Shown here: positions 50,814 to 59,062 of the stretch, in pieces
Layout of the letters: every line of letters starts with the position of its first letter
Numbering within the stretch: the stretch's first letter is position 1
Assembly (NCBI GenBank): GCA_037045455.1
Contig: JBAOIN010000012.1
Span: forward strand, 496,001 to 560,000
Source: JADKAV01 sp037045455
GTDB taxonomy: Bacteria; Actinomycetota; Actinomycetes; S36-B12; UBA10799
Direction: 5' to 3'
Length of the DNA: 64,000 nt
Program-made: the position numbers and the translations under genes
Notes under the pieces: generated by a model
What the model was told of the DNA's origin: nothing
What the model saw: only the letters and a program-made list of their open reading frames with translations
Database searches by the model: none

Positions 50814-52667
50814 ATGGAGCACAGGACGCTGGCCCGCCGGACCATGCTCTCCGCGGGTGCGCTCACAGCCGGGCTGGCCATCGCCCCGGCCCAGGCGCAG
50901 GCCGCGCGTGTGCGCACAGTGCGCAAGTTCGTCGCCGTCAAGTACACCTACAACGCCCAGACCGGAGTCACCCGCGTCACCAAGCACAAGGTCAAGCAGG
51001 TGACGGCGAAGTTCGTCGGCAAGAAGGTGTTCGAGAAGAGGCACGGCGCGTGGGTGCGCACGCCGTACCTCTGGGATGAGACGAAGCGGGCGCTGGTCTA
51101 CTCCCGCAAGCTGCACTTGAAGCTGCTCGGTGCCAGCGGTAAGCGCCCCGTGGCGCCTGAGCCCGCGACGCCGACACCGACGCCCCCAGGGCAGACGCCC
51201 TCACCGCCGCCGCAGAATCCCGGCGATCCCACCGTGGTCGCCGTATCGCCCTACAGCGCCGCCAACGCCACGCACCACGTCCTGAACCGAGTGGGCTACG
51301 GAGTTTCACCCCAAGGCCTGCGTGACGTGGCAGAGGTCGGCGGTGCCCGGGCGTGGCTACGTCGGCAACTCCAGCCGGACAGCATCGACGACAGCAGTTG
51401 CGATGCCTACCTGCAACGGCTGCCGGACCAGGCCGACGAGATCTGGCAAGTCGAGGACGACCTGCGCAATGACAAACGCGAGGGCTGGCGGCAACTCATG
51501 TGGGTCAACACGGGGATGATCGTGCGGGCGTCCTGGTCGCGCCGGCAGTTGCTGGCGTCCCTCGAGGAGTTCTGGGCCAACCACTTCAATGTCACGGTGC
51601 CCTCGGACGGAGTGGCGGCCTCCCGCGCGCATTACCAGTGGACCATCCGCAAACACGCACTCGGACGGTTCGAGGATCTGCTGGTCGCGGTCTCGACTCA
51701 CCCGGCGATGCTGACCTACCTCAACAACCGGGAGTCCGACGACGAGCACCCGAACGAGAACCAGGGCCGGGAGTTGCTGGAGTTGCACACGGTCGGCTTG
51801 GAGGCCGGCTATACCGAGGAGGACGTCCTCAACTCGGCCCGCATTCTGACGGGCTTGAGCGTCGACGGCGAGAGCGAGGAGTTCGAGTACAAGCCGTGGC
51901 GGCACTGGGCAGGCGCCGTTCGAGTCCTCGGTTTCAGCCACAGCAACGCGACCAGAGCCGGTGGCCTGGAGGTGTTCCGAGCCTATGCGCACTACCTGGC
52001 AACTCACCCCTCGACGGCCCGCAGGATCTGCAGCAAGCTCGCGCGCCGGTTCGTCAGCGACACACCGTCAGCCGGGTACGTGGACGCGCTCGTGGCGGTC
52101 TACCAGAACACCGACGGCAACGTCTCGGCGCTGCTTGAACACGTCTTCGGAACTGACGAGTTCTGGAGTAGTGCCGGCGGCAAGACCCGGCGCCCGTTCG
52201 ACGCCTACATCGCGGCCCTGCGGCGACTGGGCATCACGCCGGGCGACGGGATCGACGGGTGGGAGGACATCACCTGGATCACCGACGGCCTCGGTCAGTC
52301 GCCCTTCGGCGCTCCCTATCCGACCGGTTGGCCGGACGCGCCGCAAGCCTGGACGTCGCCGGTCTGGACGCTGAACCGCTGGAACGCCACGCTCGGACTG
52401 GCCGACAGCGGATCGAACGTCGATCAACCGGACCTTCTGGAGTACGTCTTCGCCGGCACGCTTCCGGCAACCTACGGTGAGGCGATCGATCGCATCGGCC
52501 TGCAGCTGTTCGGCCTACAGCCCGCTGCCAGCCACAAGCAAGCGCTGCTCGCATTCCTCGGCAAGAGCGCGAACTCACCGGCCAATGCGAACAGCGCGAT
52601 CTACGGCTGGCGACTGCCCTACGTGGTGGCCTTGCTGCTCGACTCTCCCTACCTGTTGGCGAGGTGA
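50814..52667 (+). CDS. Exported DUF1800 protein
   Basis: 617 residues, intact. The N-terminus LARRTMLSAGALTAGLAIAP followed by AQAQA is a Tat-like signal. A basic, Lys/Val-rich region (KFVAVKYTYNAQTGVTRVTK) and a Pro-rich linker lead to the DUF1800 domain: HVLNRVGYGVSPQGLRDV, LEEFWANHFNVTVP, NENQGRELLELHTVGLEAGY, VLNSARILTGLSVDG and ARRICSKLARRFVSD. DUF1800 genes almost always pair with DUF1501 genes, as here (1 bp apart). Their shared function is unknown. Confidence 0.85.
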   Translation: MEHRTLARRTMLSAGALTAGLAIAPAQAQAARVRTVRKFVAVKYTYNAQTGVTRVTKHKVKQVTAKFVGKKVFEKRHGAWVRTPYLWDETKRALVYSRKLHLKLLGASGKRPVAPEPATPTPTPPGQTPSPPPQNPGDPTVVAVSPYSAANATHHVLNRVGYGVSPQGLRDVAEVGGARAWLRRQLQPDSIDDSSCDAYLQRLPDQADEIWQVEDDLRNDKREGWRQLMWVNTGMIVRASWSRRQLLASLEEFWANHFNVTVPSDGVAASRAHYQWTIRKHALGRFEDLLVAVSTHPAMLTYLNNRESDDEHPNENQGRELLELHTVGLEAGYTEEDVLNSARILTGLSVDGESEEFEYKPWRHWAGAVRVLGFSHSNATRAGGLEVFRAYAHYLATHPSTARRICSKLARRFVSDTPSAGYVDALVAVYQNTDGNVSALLEHVFGTDEFWSSAGGKTRRPFDAYIAALRRLGITPGDGIDGWEDITWITDGLGQSPFGAPYPTGWPDAPQAWTSPVWTLNRWNATLGLADSGSNVDQPDLLEYVFAGTLPATYGEAIDRIGLQLFGLQPAASHKQALLAFLGKSANSPANANSAIYGWRLPYVVALLLDSPYLLAR

Positions 52668-52668
52668 C

Positions 52669-53901
52669 ATGAACGGTTGTGCTGAATGTCAGGCCATGTC
52701 ACGGCGTGGTTTCCTGGGTGTCCTCGGTGCCGCCGCGGCCACGCCGCTGCTGGCAACGCAGGTGGGGTGGGCGGCGCCCGGGTATACCGGTGACGTCCTG
52801 GTGGTGCTGTCCTTCCGCGGCGGTTTCGACGGGCTGTCGGCAGTGCCGCCCGTGGGCGATCCGAACTACCAGACGCTGCGACCCTCGATCGCGGTGCCGG
52901 TGAACCGCACTGTCCCGTTGGACTCCATGTTCGGGCTCAACGTCGCGCTCAACGGGCTCAAGCCGTTGTGGGACGCCGGCGACCTCGCTGTGGTCGCGGC
53001 CTGCGGCATGTCGAGTCCCAACCGTTCGCACTTCTCGGCGATGGACGAGATCGAGCGGGCGGCGCCGGGCAGCGGAGTACGCACTGGATGGCTGGACCGC
53101 ACGCTGGGTTCGTGGAATGCGACCGGCGCGTTCGACGGCGTACAGATCGGGTGGGGCGGGATGCCCATGGCATTCAGTGGCCCCTTCGACGAGCTGGGGT
53201 TCGGGCGGTTGGACGACTTCGCGCTGTCCGGAGCCTGGAATGCAGCCGAGCGGGACAAGTGGGTGGCTGCGCTCACCACCCTGCACGACGCGGCGCCCAC
53301 GCACGTGAAGGGACCGGCGTTGACGACGCTCGGCGCGCTGACGACGGCCGCAGCGCTGGGTTCCTACACGCCGGCTGTGCCGTATCCGGACTCCGACCTC
53401 GGGCGCTCCCTGCAGGAGGCCGCTCACATCATCAAGGCCGGCATCGGCGTACGAGTTGTGACCATCGACGAGGGCGATTGGGACATGCACGCGGGTCTTG
53501 GACGGCCAGAATCCGGCGGCTGGATGTTCGACAAATTGCGCGACGTGGGCGACAGCATCGGAGCCTTCTTCGCCGACCTTGGTTCAGTGGCGCAGGGTGT
53601 GACGCTGGTGACATTGAGCGAGTTCGGCCGGCGGGTGGAGGAGAACGACTCTGGTGGGGTCGACCACGGTTGGGGCAACGTGATGTTCGTGGCGGGCGGG
53701 AACGTCAATGGCGGGGAAGTGCACGGCACGTGGCTGGGCCTCAACGACCAGGGCATGTACGACGGCGATGTGAAGGCGACGACGGACTATCGGGCAGTGC
53801 TCGCCGACATCCTCGCCAACCGTTGCGATGCAGGTGACGACGTCCTGCAGTCGGTCTTTCCGGGGTTCACCGGCGCCCATCTGGGAGTCACTAATCCGTG
53901 A
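52669..53901 (+). CDS. Exported DUF1501 protein (sulfatase/phosphatase-like fold)
   Basis: 410 residues, intact. The Tat signal is SRRGFLGVLGAAAATPLLAT. DUF1501 is related to the alkaline-phosphatase superfamily; blocks are VVLSFRGGFDGLSAVPPVGD, VVAACGMSSPNRSHFSAMDE, VVTIDEGDWDMHAGLG, LVTLSEFGRRVEEN and GVDHGWGNVMFVAG. The His/Asp-rich ends could hold metals, although no hydrolase activity has been assigned. Partner of the DUF1800 gene in front. Confidence 0.87.
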   Translation: MNGCAECQAMSRRGFLGVLGAAAATPLLATQVGWAAPGYTGDVLVVLSFRGGFDGLSAVPPVGDPNYQTLRPSIAVPVNRTVPLDSMFGLNVALNGLKPLWDAGDLAVVAACGMSSPNRSHFSAMDEIERAAPGSGVRTGWLDRTLGSWNATGAFDGVQIGWGGMPMAFSGPFDELGFGRLDDFALSGAWNAAERDKWVAALTTLHDAAPTHVKGPALTTLGALTTAAALGSYTPAVPYPDSDLGRSLQEAAHIIKAGIGVRVVTIDEGDWDMHAGLGRPESGGWMFDKLRDVGDSIGAFFADLGSVAQGVTLVTLSEFGRRVEENDSGGVDHGWGNVMFVAGGNVNGGEVHGTWLGLNDQGMYDGDVKATTDYRAVLADILANRCDAGDDVLQSVFPGFTGAHLGVTNP

Positions 53902-53914
53902 CGTTCCTAAACTG

Positions 53915-53939
53915 ACCCCGTGAGGTGGCTCGGGGTTTT
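53915..53939 (+). terminator. Intrinsic terminator after the DUF1800-DUF1501 operon
   Basis: ACCCCG (53915-53920) pairs with CGGGGT (53931-53936) around a 10-nt loop, followed by a TTTT run, 13 bp after the stop codon. Confidence 0.6.
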
Positions 53940-54080
53940 GCTGGCGCTGACTTCCGGCAAGGTGCGCACGTGCCAAGGGCAACCACTGCGAATCACCCGA
54001 ATGCGCGCGCGTACGTGGCGTGGGACTGGACGCCTGTGCGTGGGGCTGGTGAACAAGTACGGCATGCCCGGGACTGTGTC

Positions 54081-54576
54081 ATGACGGCCCGCCGCGCAAC
54101 TCCAGCGGATGCGCAGACTCTGGCAGCACTGGCGGCCGCGGACGTTCCCGCTGGCCTGTCCACCCCATACCCCGCCCGACGCCATGGCCGAGCACATCGC
54201 CACCCAATTGAGTCCAGCACGGTTCCGCGAACACATGGCGGCCGGCGCTGAGTTCTACCTGATCGGCGACGAGGCGTACCTCATGCTTGCCTTCGACCGG
54301 CCGCCCATCGACACCGACTGGCAGCGCCCGTTGGAGGTCAAGCGGATCTACGTCGATGCCCACGCCCACGGATCCGGTCTGGCTGGACAACTCATGGAGG
54401 TCGCGTTCGAGCGCGCCCGCCAGGGGGGTCACGACTGGCTGTGGCTGGGGACGAACAAGGAGAACCAGCGGGCCATTCGCTTCTACGAGAAGTGCGGCTT
54501 CCGGATCGTCGGCGAGCGCACGTTCTTCGTAGCAGAAACGCCGGAAAGCGACTACGTGCTGGCAGTCGCCATCTGA
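54081..54576 (+). CDS. GNAT-family N-acetyltransferase
   Basis: About 165 residues, one frame change near 54150. The N-terminus reads MTARRATPADAQTLAALAAA, the usual GNAT opening, then PPDAMAEHIATQLSPARFRE. The acetyl-CoA site is VKRIYVDAHAHGSGLAGQLM (R/Q-x-x-G-x-G/A) and the end NQRAIRFYEKCGFRIVGERTF is the typical beta-6/7 region. The acceptor is unknown. Its 3' end overlaps the convergent MFS gene by 25 bp. Confidence 0.8.
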
Positions 54577-55808
54577 CCCTGCCGCACGCGCGGGATGGCA
54601 AGGCACGTCGCTGACGCCGCCAGCGCCAACGCAGCGGCCAGCCACCAGGAAGTGCTGTAGGTCCCATGCATGTCGCGCATCACGCCCGAGATCGTGGCTG
54701 CGAACGCCGCTCCGATCATGTGTGCAGCGAACACCCAGCCGAAGACGATCGCGCCGCGCTCCACCCCGTAGAAGGCGCGGCACAACGTCACCGTGGGCGG
54801 GACCGTGGCGACCCAGTCCAGACCCATGAAGACCATGACGACCAGCAGCCCTGGTTCTACCGAGGGCCCCAGAATCACGGGCACCGCAGCCAGCGCGAGC
54901 CCGCGCAGCGCGTAGTACACACCGAGCAGAACCCGCGGGTCGAAGCGGTCGGTGAGCCAGCCCGAGCCGATCGTGCCGATGATGTCGAAGATGCCGACCA
55001 CGGCCAGCATCGAGGCGGCAGTGGTGGCTGCCATGCCGTGATCGTGGCCTGTGGGGACGAAGTGGGTGCTCACGATCCCGTTCGTGGTCCAGCCGCAGAC
55101 GAAGAACGTCCCGGCGAGCAGCCAGAACGGCCTCGTGCGGGCAGCGTCGACCAGCACCGACACAGCTCGACGGGCCGCACCTTGAGCCGGGACATCCTCC
55201 GGAACCGCTTCCGTGGCGCCGTAGGGCAGCAGACTGACATCAGCGGGACGATCACGCACCACGCCCAGTACCAGGGGCACCAGTAGCAGAGTCAGTGCGC
55301 AGATCAGCAGCGACGCCGCGCGCCAGCCATGCATGTCGATCACGTGTGAAAGCAAGGGCAAGAAGATGAGTTGCCCAGTCGCGAAGGCCGCACCCAACAG
55401 CCCCATCACCAGGCCGCGATCGCGCGCGAACCAGCGATTGGTGATCAGTGCTCCGAAGACCAGCGCGGTCGAGCCGACACCTAGCCCGGCGACGACCCCC
55501 CACAGCAGGACGAGTTGCCACGGCTGGGTCATGAAGACGGTCAGCCCGGTTCCGGTGGCGATCAGGACCAGCGCGACAGCGGCCACCCGCCGGATACCGA
55601 CGCGTTCCATCAACGCGGCCGCGAAGGGGGCAGTGAGCCCGTAGAACAACAGGTTCACCGAGACGGCCAGGCTGGTGGCGGCGCGGGTCCAGCCCAGGTC
55701 CTCCTCGATCGGCACCAGCATCAGCCCGTAGCTGGAGCGGAACGCGGCGGATCCGAGCAGCACGAGGAACGTCACCGCAGCGACGGCCCAGGCCCGGTGG
55801 ATGCGCAC
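54552..55808 (-). CDS. MFS transporter (monocarboxylate/oxalate-formate antiporter-like)
   Basis: 418 residues, intact, 12 predicted membrane segments in two halves. Blocks: AAFRSSYGLMLVPIEEDLGW with TRAATSLAVSVNLLFYGLTA, the loop GALITNRWFARDRGLVMGLL, and in the second half FVCGWTTNGIVSTHFVPTGH. This pattern fits the monocarboxylate/oxalate-formate branch of the MFS. Substrate unknown. GTG 55808 is supported by a TAGTCT box six bases upstream. Confidence 0.82.
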   Translation of the reverse strand: MRIHRAWAVAAVTFLVLLGSAAFRSSYGLMLVPIEEDLGWTRAATSLAVSVNLLFYGLTAPFAAALMERVGIRRVAAVALVLIATGTGLTVFMTQPWQLVLLWGVVAGLGVGSTALVFGALITNRWFARDRGLVMGLLGAAFATGQLIFLPLLSHVIDMHGWRAASLLICALTLLLVPLVLGVVRDRPADVSLLPYGATEAVPEDVPAQGAARRAVSVLVDAARTRPFWLLAGTFFVCGWTTNGIVSTHFVPTGHDHGMAATTAASMLAVVGIFDIIGTIGSGWLTDRFDPRVLLGVYYALRGLALAAVPVILGPSVEPGLLVVMVFMGLDWVATVPPTVTLCRAFYGVERGAIVFGWVFAAHMIGAAFAATISGVMRDMHGTYSTSWWLAAALALAASATCLAIPRVRQGQMATAST

Positions 55809-55814
55809 CGGATC

Positions 55815-55820
55815 AGACTA
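55815..55820 (-). promoter_or_regulatory. -10 box TAGTCT of the MFS gene
   Basis: On the minus strand TAGTCT is followed by six bases and GTG 55808. Confidence 0.45.
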
Positions 55821-55898
55821 GTTCGCAGACGAACGGCCGGATCGGGGTACGCGCCTTGATGCCAGCAGCCTCGTTCTGTGGGGATTCCACCCCGCCCG

Positions 55899-55904
55899 TA
55901 CGGT
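55899..55904 (+). promoter_or_regulatory. -10 box TACGGT of the saccharopine-dehydrogenase-like gene
   Basis: TACGGT is followed by six bases and ATG 55911. Confidence 0.45.
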
Positions 55905-55910
55905 GGGACC

Positions 55911-57089
55911 ATGAGCGACTTCGATCTCGTGGTGTACGGCGCGACCGGTTTCACGGGCAAGCTGGTAGCCAAGTACATGGCCGAACGCGGGGGTCCCGAG
56001 CGGATCGCGCTGGCCGGCCGCAACCCCGACAAACTGGCGGAAGTCGCGGCCGATCTCGGCGTGTCCTGGCCCATGATCACGGCCAGTTCCGACGACCCGC
56101 GCTCCCTGCATGCGCTGGCCGAATCGACCAAAGCCGTGGTCACCACAGTTGGCCCGTACATGAAGTACGGCCTGCCGCTGGTCGAGGCGTGCGCGCAGGC
56201 GGGCACGCACTACGCCGATCTCGCCGGTGAGGTTCTGTTCATGCGCGAGAGCATCGACGGTTTCGACGCCATGGCCAAACAGACCGGCGCGCGCATCGTG
56301 CACGCCAGCGGTTTCGACTCGATCCCGTCGGACCTCGGCGTCTACCTGCTGCACGAAGCCGCGGGCGGCGAACTCGGCAAGACGGTCATGGCCGTGCGCT
56401 GGGCCAGCGGTGGGCTCAGCGGCGGCACGATCGCCAGCGGCATCGGGCAGATGGAGGTGGCCCGCAAGGACCCCCGGCTCGGGAAGATCATGGCCGATCC
56501 GTACGCCCTGACCCCCGGCCAGTCGGGACCTGACGTGGGTGACCAGATGTGGGTCCGTTATGAGCCGTCGTTGGACTCCTGGACCGGACCGTTCATCATG
56601 GCCATGATCAACACGCGGGTCGTGCGCCGGTCGAACTACTTGTCGGACTTCGCCTACGGCCAGCACTTCGAGTACAAAGAGGTCGTCGCGACCGGTCCGG
56701 GCTGGGGCGGCCGCGCCCGCGCTACGGCGCTGGCTGCAGGCAGCACGGGAGGCATGATGGCCCTCGGCTTCAGCCCGACCCGCATGATCGCGTCCCGATT
56801 CCTGCCCGAACCCGGCGAAGGGCCGAGCGAGGAGTCCCGCGAGAAGGGCGGCTTCCGCGTTGAATTCCGCAGTTTGCTACCGGACGGCCGCATCTACGGG
56901 GCTGAGGTGATCGGCAAAGGCGACCCCGGTTACGCCGCGACGTCCCGCATGCTTGGCGAGTCCGGCCTGTGCCTGGCAACGACCGACGGCGAGGGCGGCG
57001 TGCTCACGCCTGCCACGGCGATGGGTGACGCCCTGGTCGAGCGGCTGCGGGCTGCCGGAATGACGCTGCGTGCCTGGCAGGTGCGCTAG
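55911..57089 (+). CDS. Saccharopine-dehydrogenase-like / trans-acting enoyl reductase family protein
   Basis: 392 residues, intact. Rossmann start VVYGATGFTGKLVAKYMAER, then RIALAGRNPDKLAEVAADLG, VVTTVGPYMKYGLPLVEACA, THYADLAGEVLFM and VHASGFDSIPSDLGVYLLHE. This family includes the mycobacterial trans-acting enoyl reductase (Rv2953 type) of phthiocerol and phenolic-glycolipid synthesis, and many uncharacterised membrane-associated oxidoreductases. No polyketide synthase is nearby, so a lipid-linked role is only suggested. Palindromic element F3 follows 11 bp after the stop. Confidence 0.82.
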   Translation: MSDFDLVVYGATGFTGKLVAKYMAERGGPERIALAGRNPDKLAEVAADLGVSWPMITASSDDPRSLHALAESTKAVVTTVGPYMKYGLPLVEACAQAGTHYADLAGEVLFMRESIDGFDAMAKQTGARIVHASGFDSIPSDLGVYLLHEAAGGELGKTVMAVRWASGGLSGGTIASGIGQMEVARKDPRLGKIMADPYALTPGQSGPDVGDQMWVRYEPSLDSWTGPFIMAMINTRVVRRSNYLSDFAYGQHFEYKEVVATGPGWGGRARATALAAGSTGGMMALGFSPTRMIASRFLPEPGEGPSEESREKGGFRVEFRSLLPDGRIYGAEVIGKGDPGYAATSRMLGESGLCLATTDGEGGVLTPATAMGDALVERLRAAGMTLRAWQVR

Positions 57090-57100
57090 GCCGCGCGACT

Positions 57101-57179
57101 AGATGTGAGCAATACGCCCCAGATGTGAGCGAAGAACCCCGTGCCTTTCGCTCACATCTGGGACGCTTCGCTCGCATTT
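57101..57179. repeat. Palindromic element related to family 1 (79 nt, AGATGTGAGC type)
   Basis: Four decamers: AGATGTGAGC at 57101 and 57121, inverted as GCTCACATCT at 57150 and GCTCGCATTT at 57170, a 20-nt period in each arm. The inner 57118-57133 and 57147-57162 form a perfect 16-bp stem. The two-plus-two layout mirrors family 1, and the decamer shares the GTGAGC end. Confidence 0.8.
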
Positions 57180-57228
57180 GCGTCACGGCGGCGTCCTGCG
57201 GCAGGTGCGATCAGCAACCACTGCGGTC

Positions 57229-57234
57229 TACGCT
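57229..57234 (+). promoter_or_regulatory. -10 box TACGCT of the 2TM gene
   Basis: TACGCT is followed by seven bases and ATG 57242. Confidence 0.4.
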
Positions 57235-57241
57235 GTCGGCC

Positions 57242-57514
57242 ATGAGCGACCAGGAACTGCGGGCAGCCGCGGCCAAACGCATCAAGGACAAGCGCAACTT
57301 CTGGCAGATGCTCGGCATTTTCGTGATTGTGTCGGTGATCCTGACGGCGATCTGGGCGCTGTCCGGCGGCGGCTACTTCTGGCCGGCCTGGGCCATGCTC
57401 GGGATGGGCATCGCAGCGATGTTCACGGCGTTCGGGGCCTACGGTCCGGCGAATGTCCCGCCGAGTCAGCAGCAGATCGACGACGAGGTGCGAAAGATGC
57501 AGGGCGGGAGCTGA
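57242..57514 (+). CDS. Small two-membrane-segment (2TM) protein
   Basis: 90 residues: a basic N-terminal helix AAAAKRIKDKRNFWQMLG, first membrane segment IFVIVSVILTAIWALSGGGY, second FWPAWAMLGMGIAAMFTAFG, then a polar C-terminal helix PPSQQQIDDEVRKMQGG. This matches the 2TM domain family, found alone or fused to histidine kinases and LytTR proteins; no function assigned. Its 3' end overlaps the convergent VanZ-like gene by 92 bp. Confidence 0.65.
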   Translation: MSDQELRAAAAKRIKDKRNFWQMLGIFVIVSVILTAIWALSGGGYFWPAWAMLGMGIAAMFTAFGAYGPANVPPSQQQIDDEVRKMQGGS

Positions 57515-57806
57515 TCGCCCAGGCGAGCGCGATCCCGAGCAGGTCGGCCAGTAAATCCGCGATGTCCCCGCTGCGCTGCGGCAAGAACCACGACTGCACC
57601 AGTTCACTGAGGGCCGCTTGAGCAACCATGGCTGGGATGATCCAGCGATAGCCCAGCCGCAAGCCCAGCCAGGTCACCAGCGCGAACAGCGCCGCGTGAA
57701 CGACTTTGTCCAGCGGCAGGCCGGTGTCGACGGAGGGTGCGCTGGGTACGTAAAGCGCCCAGACCTGCACCAGCAGGGCCACGCCGAACACCACTCGCAG
57801 TCGCAC
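57423..57806 (-). CDS. VanZ-like membrane protein
   Basis: 127 residues. Three hydrophobic segments: VVFGVALLVQVWALYVPSAP, VVHAALFALVTWLGLRLGYR and WIIPAMVAQAALSELVQSWF. The conserved VanZ features are the DKVVHA motif and ELVQSWFLPQRSGDIADLLADLLG. VanZ-like proteins are integral membrane proteins, mostly of unknown role; the founder affects teicoplanin resistance. The last 34 codons overlap the 2TM gene and are Arg/Ser-rich, so a frame change and an earlier stop are possible. Confidence 0.7.
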   Translation of the reverse strand: MRLRVVFGVALLVQVWALYVPSAPSVDTGLPLDKVVHAALFALVTWLGLRLGYRWIIPAMVAQAALSELVQSWFLPQRSGDIADLLADLLGIALAWAISSRPASFAPRRRSAADSAGHSPDRRPRTP

Positions 57807-57813
57807 AGATCCC

Positions 57814-57819
57814 AGCGTA
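57814..57819 (-). promoter_or_regulatory. -10 box TACGCT of the VanZ-like gene, overlapping the divergent -10 box
   Basis: Minus-strand TACGCT lies seven bases before GTG 57806. Its first two bases (57818-57819) are also the TA of the plus-strand box. Confidence 0.5.
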
Positions 57820-57823
57820 GGTT
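57818..57823 (+). promoter_or_regulatory. -10 box TAGGTT of the DUF1801 gene, overlapping the divergent -10 box
   Basis: TAGGTT lies six bases before ATG 57830. The two divergent start codons are only 23 bp apart. Confidence 0.5.
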
Positions 57824-57829
57824 TGGCCC

Positions 57830-58192
57830 ATGAAGACGCAGCCGATGGCCGACGACGTTGCCGCCTTTCTCGACTCTGTTCCCGACGAACGACGCCGTGA
57901 GGATGCCCGGGCACTGGCCCAGATCATGGCCGAGGAGACCGGTGCCCAGGCCGTGATGTGGGGCTCGGCGATCATCGGTTTCGGCGACGGTGAGTACACG
58001 ACGAGCAAGGGTCCGCAGCCGTGGTTCCGGGTCGGGTTCTCACCGCGCAAAGCGAATCTGGCGCTGTACAACATGCCGGAATCCGACGATGCCCTCGGCC
58101 CGCACACCCGGGGCAAGGGCTGCCTGTACATCAAGGATCTGCGCGGCATCGACGAGCAGACGCTGCGCGACCTCATCCGGAGGACCGCGTGA
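57830..58192 (+). CDS. DUF1801 protein
   Basis: 120 residues of the YdhG-like/DUF1801 family: VAAFLDSVPDERRREDARAL at the N-terminus, AVMWGSAIIGFGDGEYTTSK, WFRVGFSPRKANLALYNM and GKGCLYIKDLRGIDEQTLRD. The family has a small alpha-beta fold, and its role is unknown. Its stop overlaps the crotonase GTG by 4 bp. Confidence 0.75.
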   Translation: MKTQPMADDVAAFLDSVPDERRREDARALAQIMAEETGAQAVMWGSAIIGFGDGEYTTSKGPQPWFRVGFSPRKANLALYNMPESDDALGPHTRGKGCLYIKDLRGIDEQTLRDLIRRTA

Positions 58193-58969
58193 AGGTCATC
58201 ACTGAGCGCCGCGATCATGTGTTCCTGATCGGCGTGAACCGTCCCGAAAAGCGCAATGCCTTCGACCTCGAGGTGATCGACGAATTCAGCCGGGCCTACG
58301 AGGAACTCGGGACCGACCCCGAGTTGCGGGTGGGTGTCGTCCATGCGATCGGCGACCACTTCTCGGCAGGCCTGGATCTGGCCGAAGTGGGACCGCAAGT
58401 GGCTCAGGTCGGCCCGGGGGCTTTGGCCGGCACCTACCGCTACGACCCGTGGGGGATGTGGGCGCCGCCGGTTCCCAAACCCGTGGTGCTGGCCGTCCAG
58501 GGCATTTCCTACACGCTGACGATCGAGTTGGCACTCGCTTCGGACGTCGTGGTGGCCGCCTCGGATGTACGGTTCCGGCAGTTGGAGATCGGACGCGGCA
58601 TCCTGCCGTTCGGCGGGGCGACCCTGCGTGCCACCGCACAGTTGGGCTGGGGCAACGCGATGCGGTTCCTGCTGACGGCCGACGAGTTCGGCGCCGATGA
58701 GGCCTACCGGATCGGGCTCGTGCAGGAAGTGGTCGAGCCAGGGCCAGCAACTCGATCGGGCGGTGGCGATCGCGCAGACAATCGCCGAGCAGGCGCCGCT
58801 CGGTGTGCAGGAGACCCTGGCCAGCGCCCGGATCGCCCGCGACCGCGGCGAGGACGCCGCCCGCGAGCACCTGAAGGAGGCCCTGGCGCGGATTCTGGTC
58901 TCCGAGGACGCCGCCGAGGGCGTGCGCAGCTTCGTCGAGCGGCGGCCGGCCCGGTTCACGGGGAAGTGA
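58189..58969 (+). CDS. Enoyl-CoA hydratase/isomerase (crotonase) family protein
   Basis: About 260 residues, one frame change near 58745. Crotonase fold: VFLIGVNRPEKRNAFDLEVI, oxyanion-hole GDHFSAGLDLAEVG, PVPKPVVLAVQGISYTLTIE (second hole with GISYTL in place of the usual GxCxGGG), RFRQLEIGRGILPFGGATLR and the C-terminal VRSFVERRPARFTGK. The catalytic Glu positions of true hydratases are not obvious, so isomerase or thioesterase activity is possible. GTG 58189 is coupled to the DUF1801 gene. Confidence 0.8.
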
Positions 58970-59058
58970 TGTCCGGATCTGCAACGCGTTCGGTCTCAAA
59001 GGTCCATTTTCCGCCCCTTCTGACGGTTTTTGCGTCGAACGTGTTGCGGATCCGGACA
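58970..59058. repeat. Palindromic element family 2, copy 2 (89 nt)
   Basis: Arms 58970-58992 and 59036-59058 (21 of 23 positions pair), loop 43 nt. It begins at the base after the crotonase TGA and ends 4 bp before the convergent AlbA_2 gene stop (59063-59065), filling the gap exactly. Confidence 0.8.
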
Positions 59059-59062
59059 CTGA

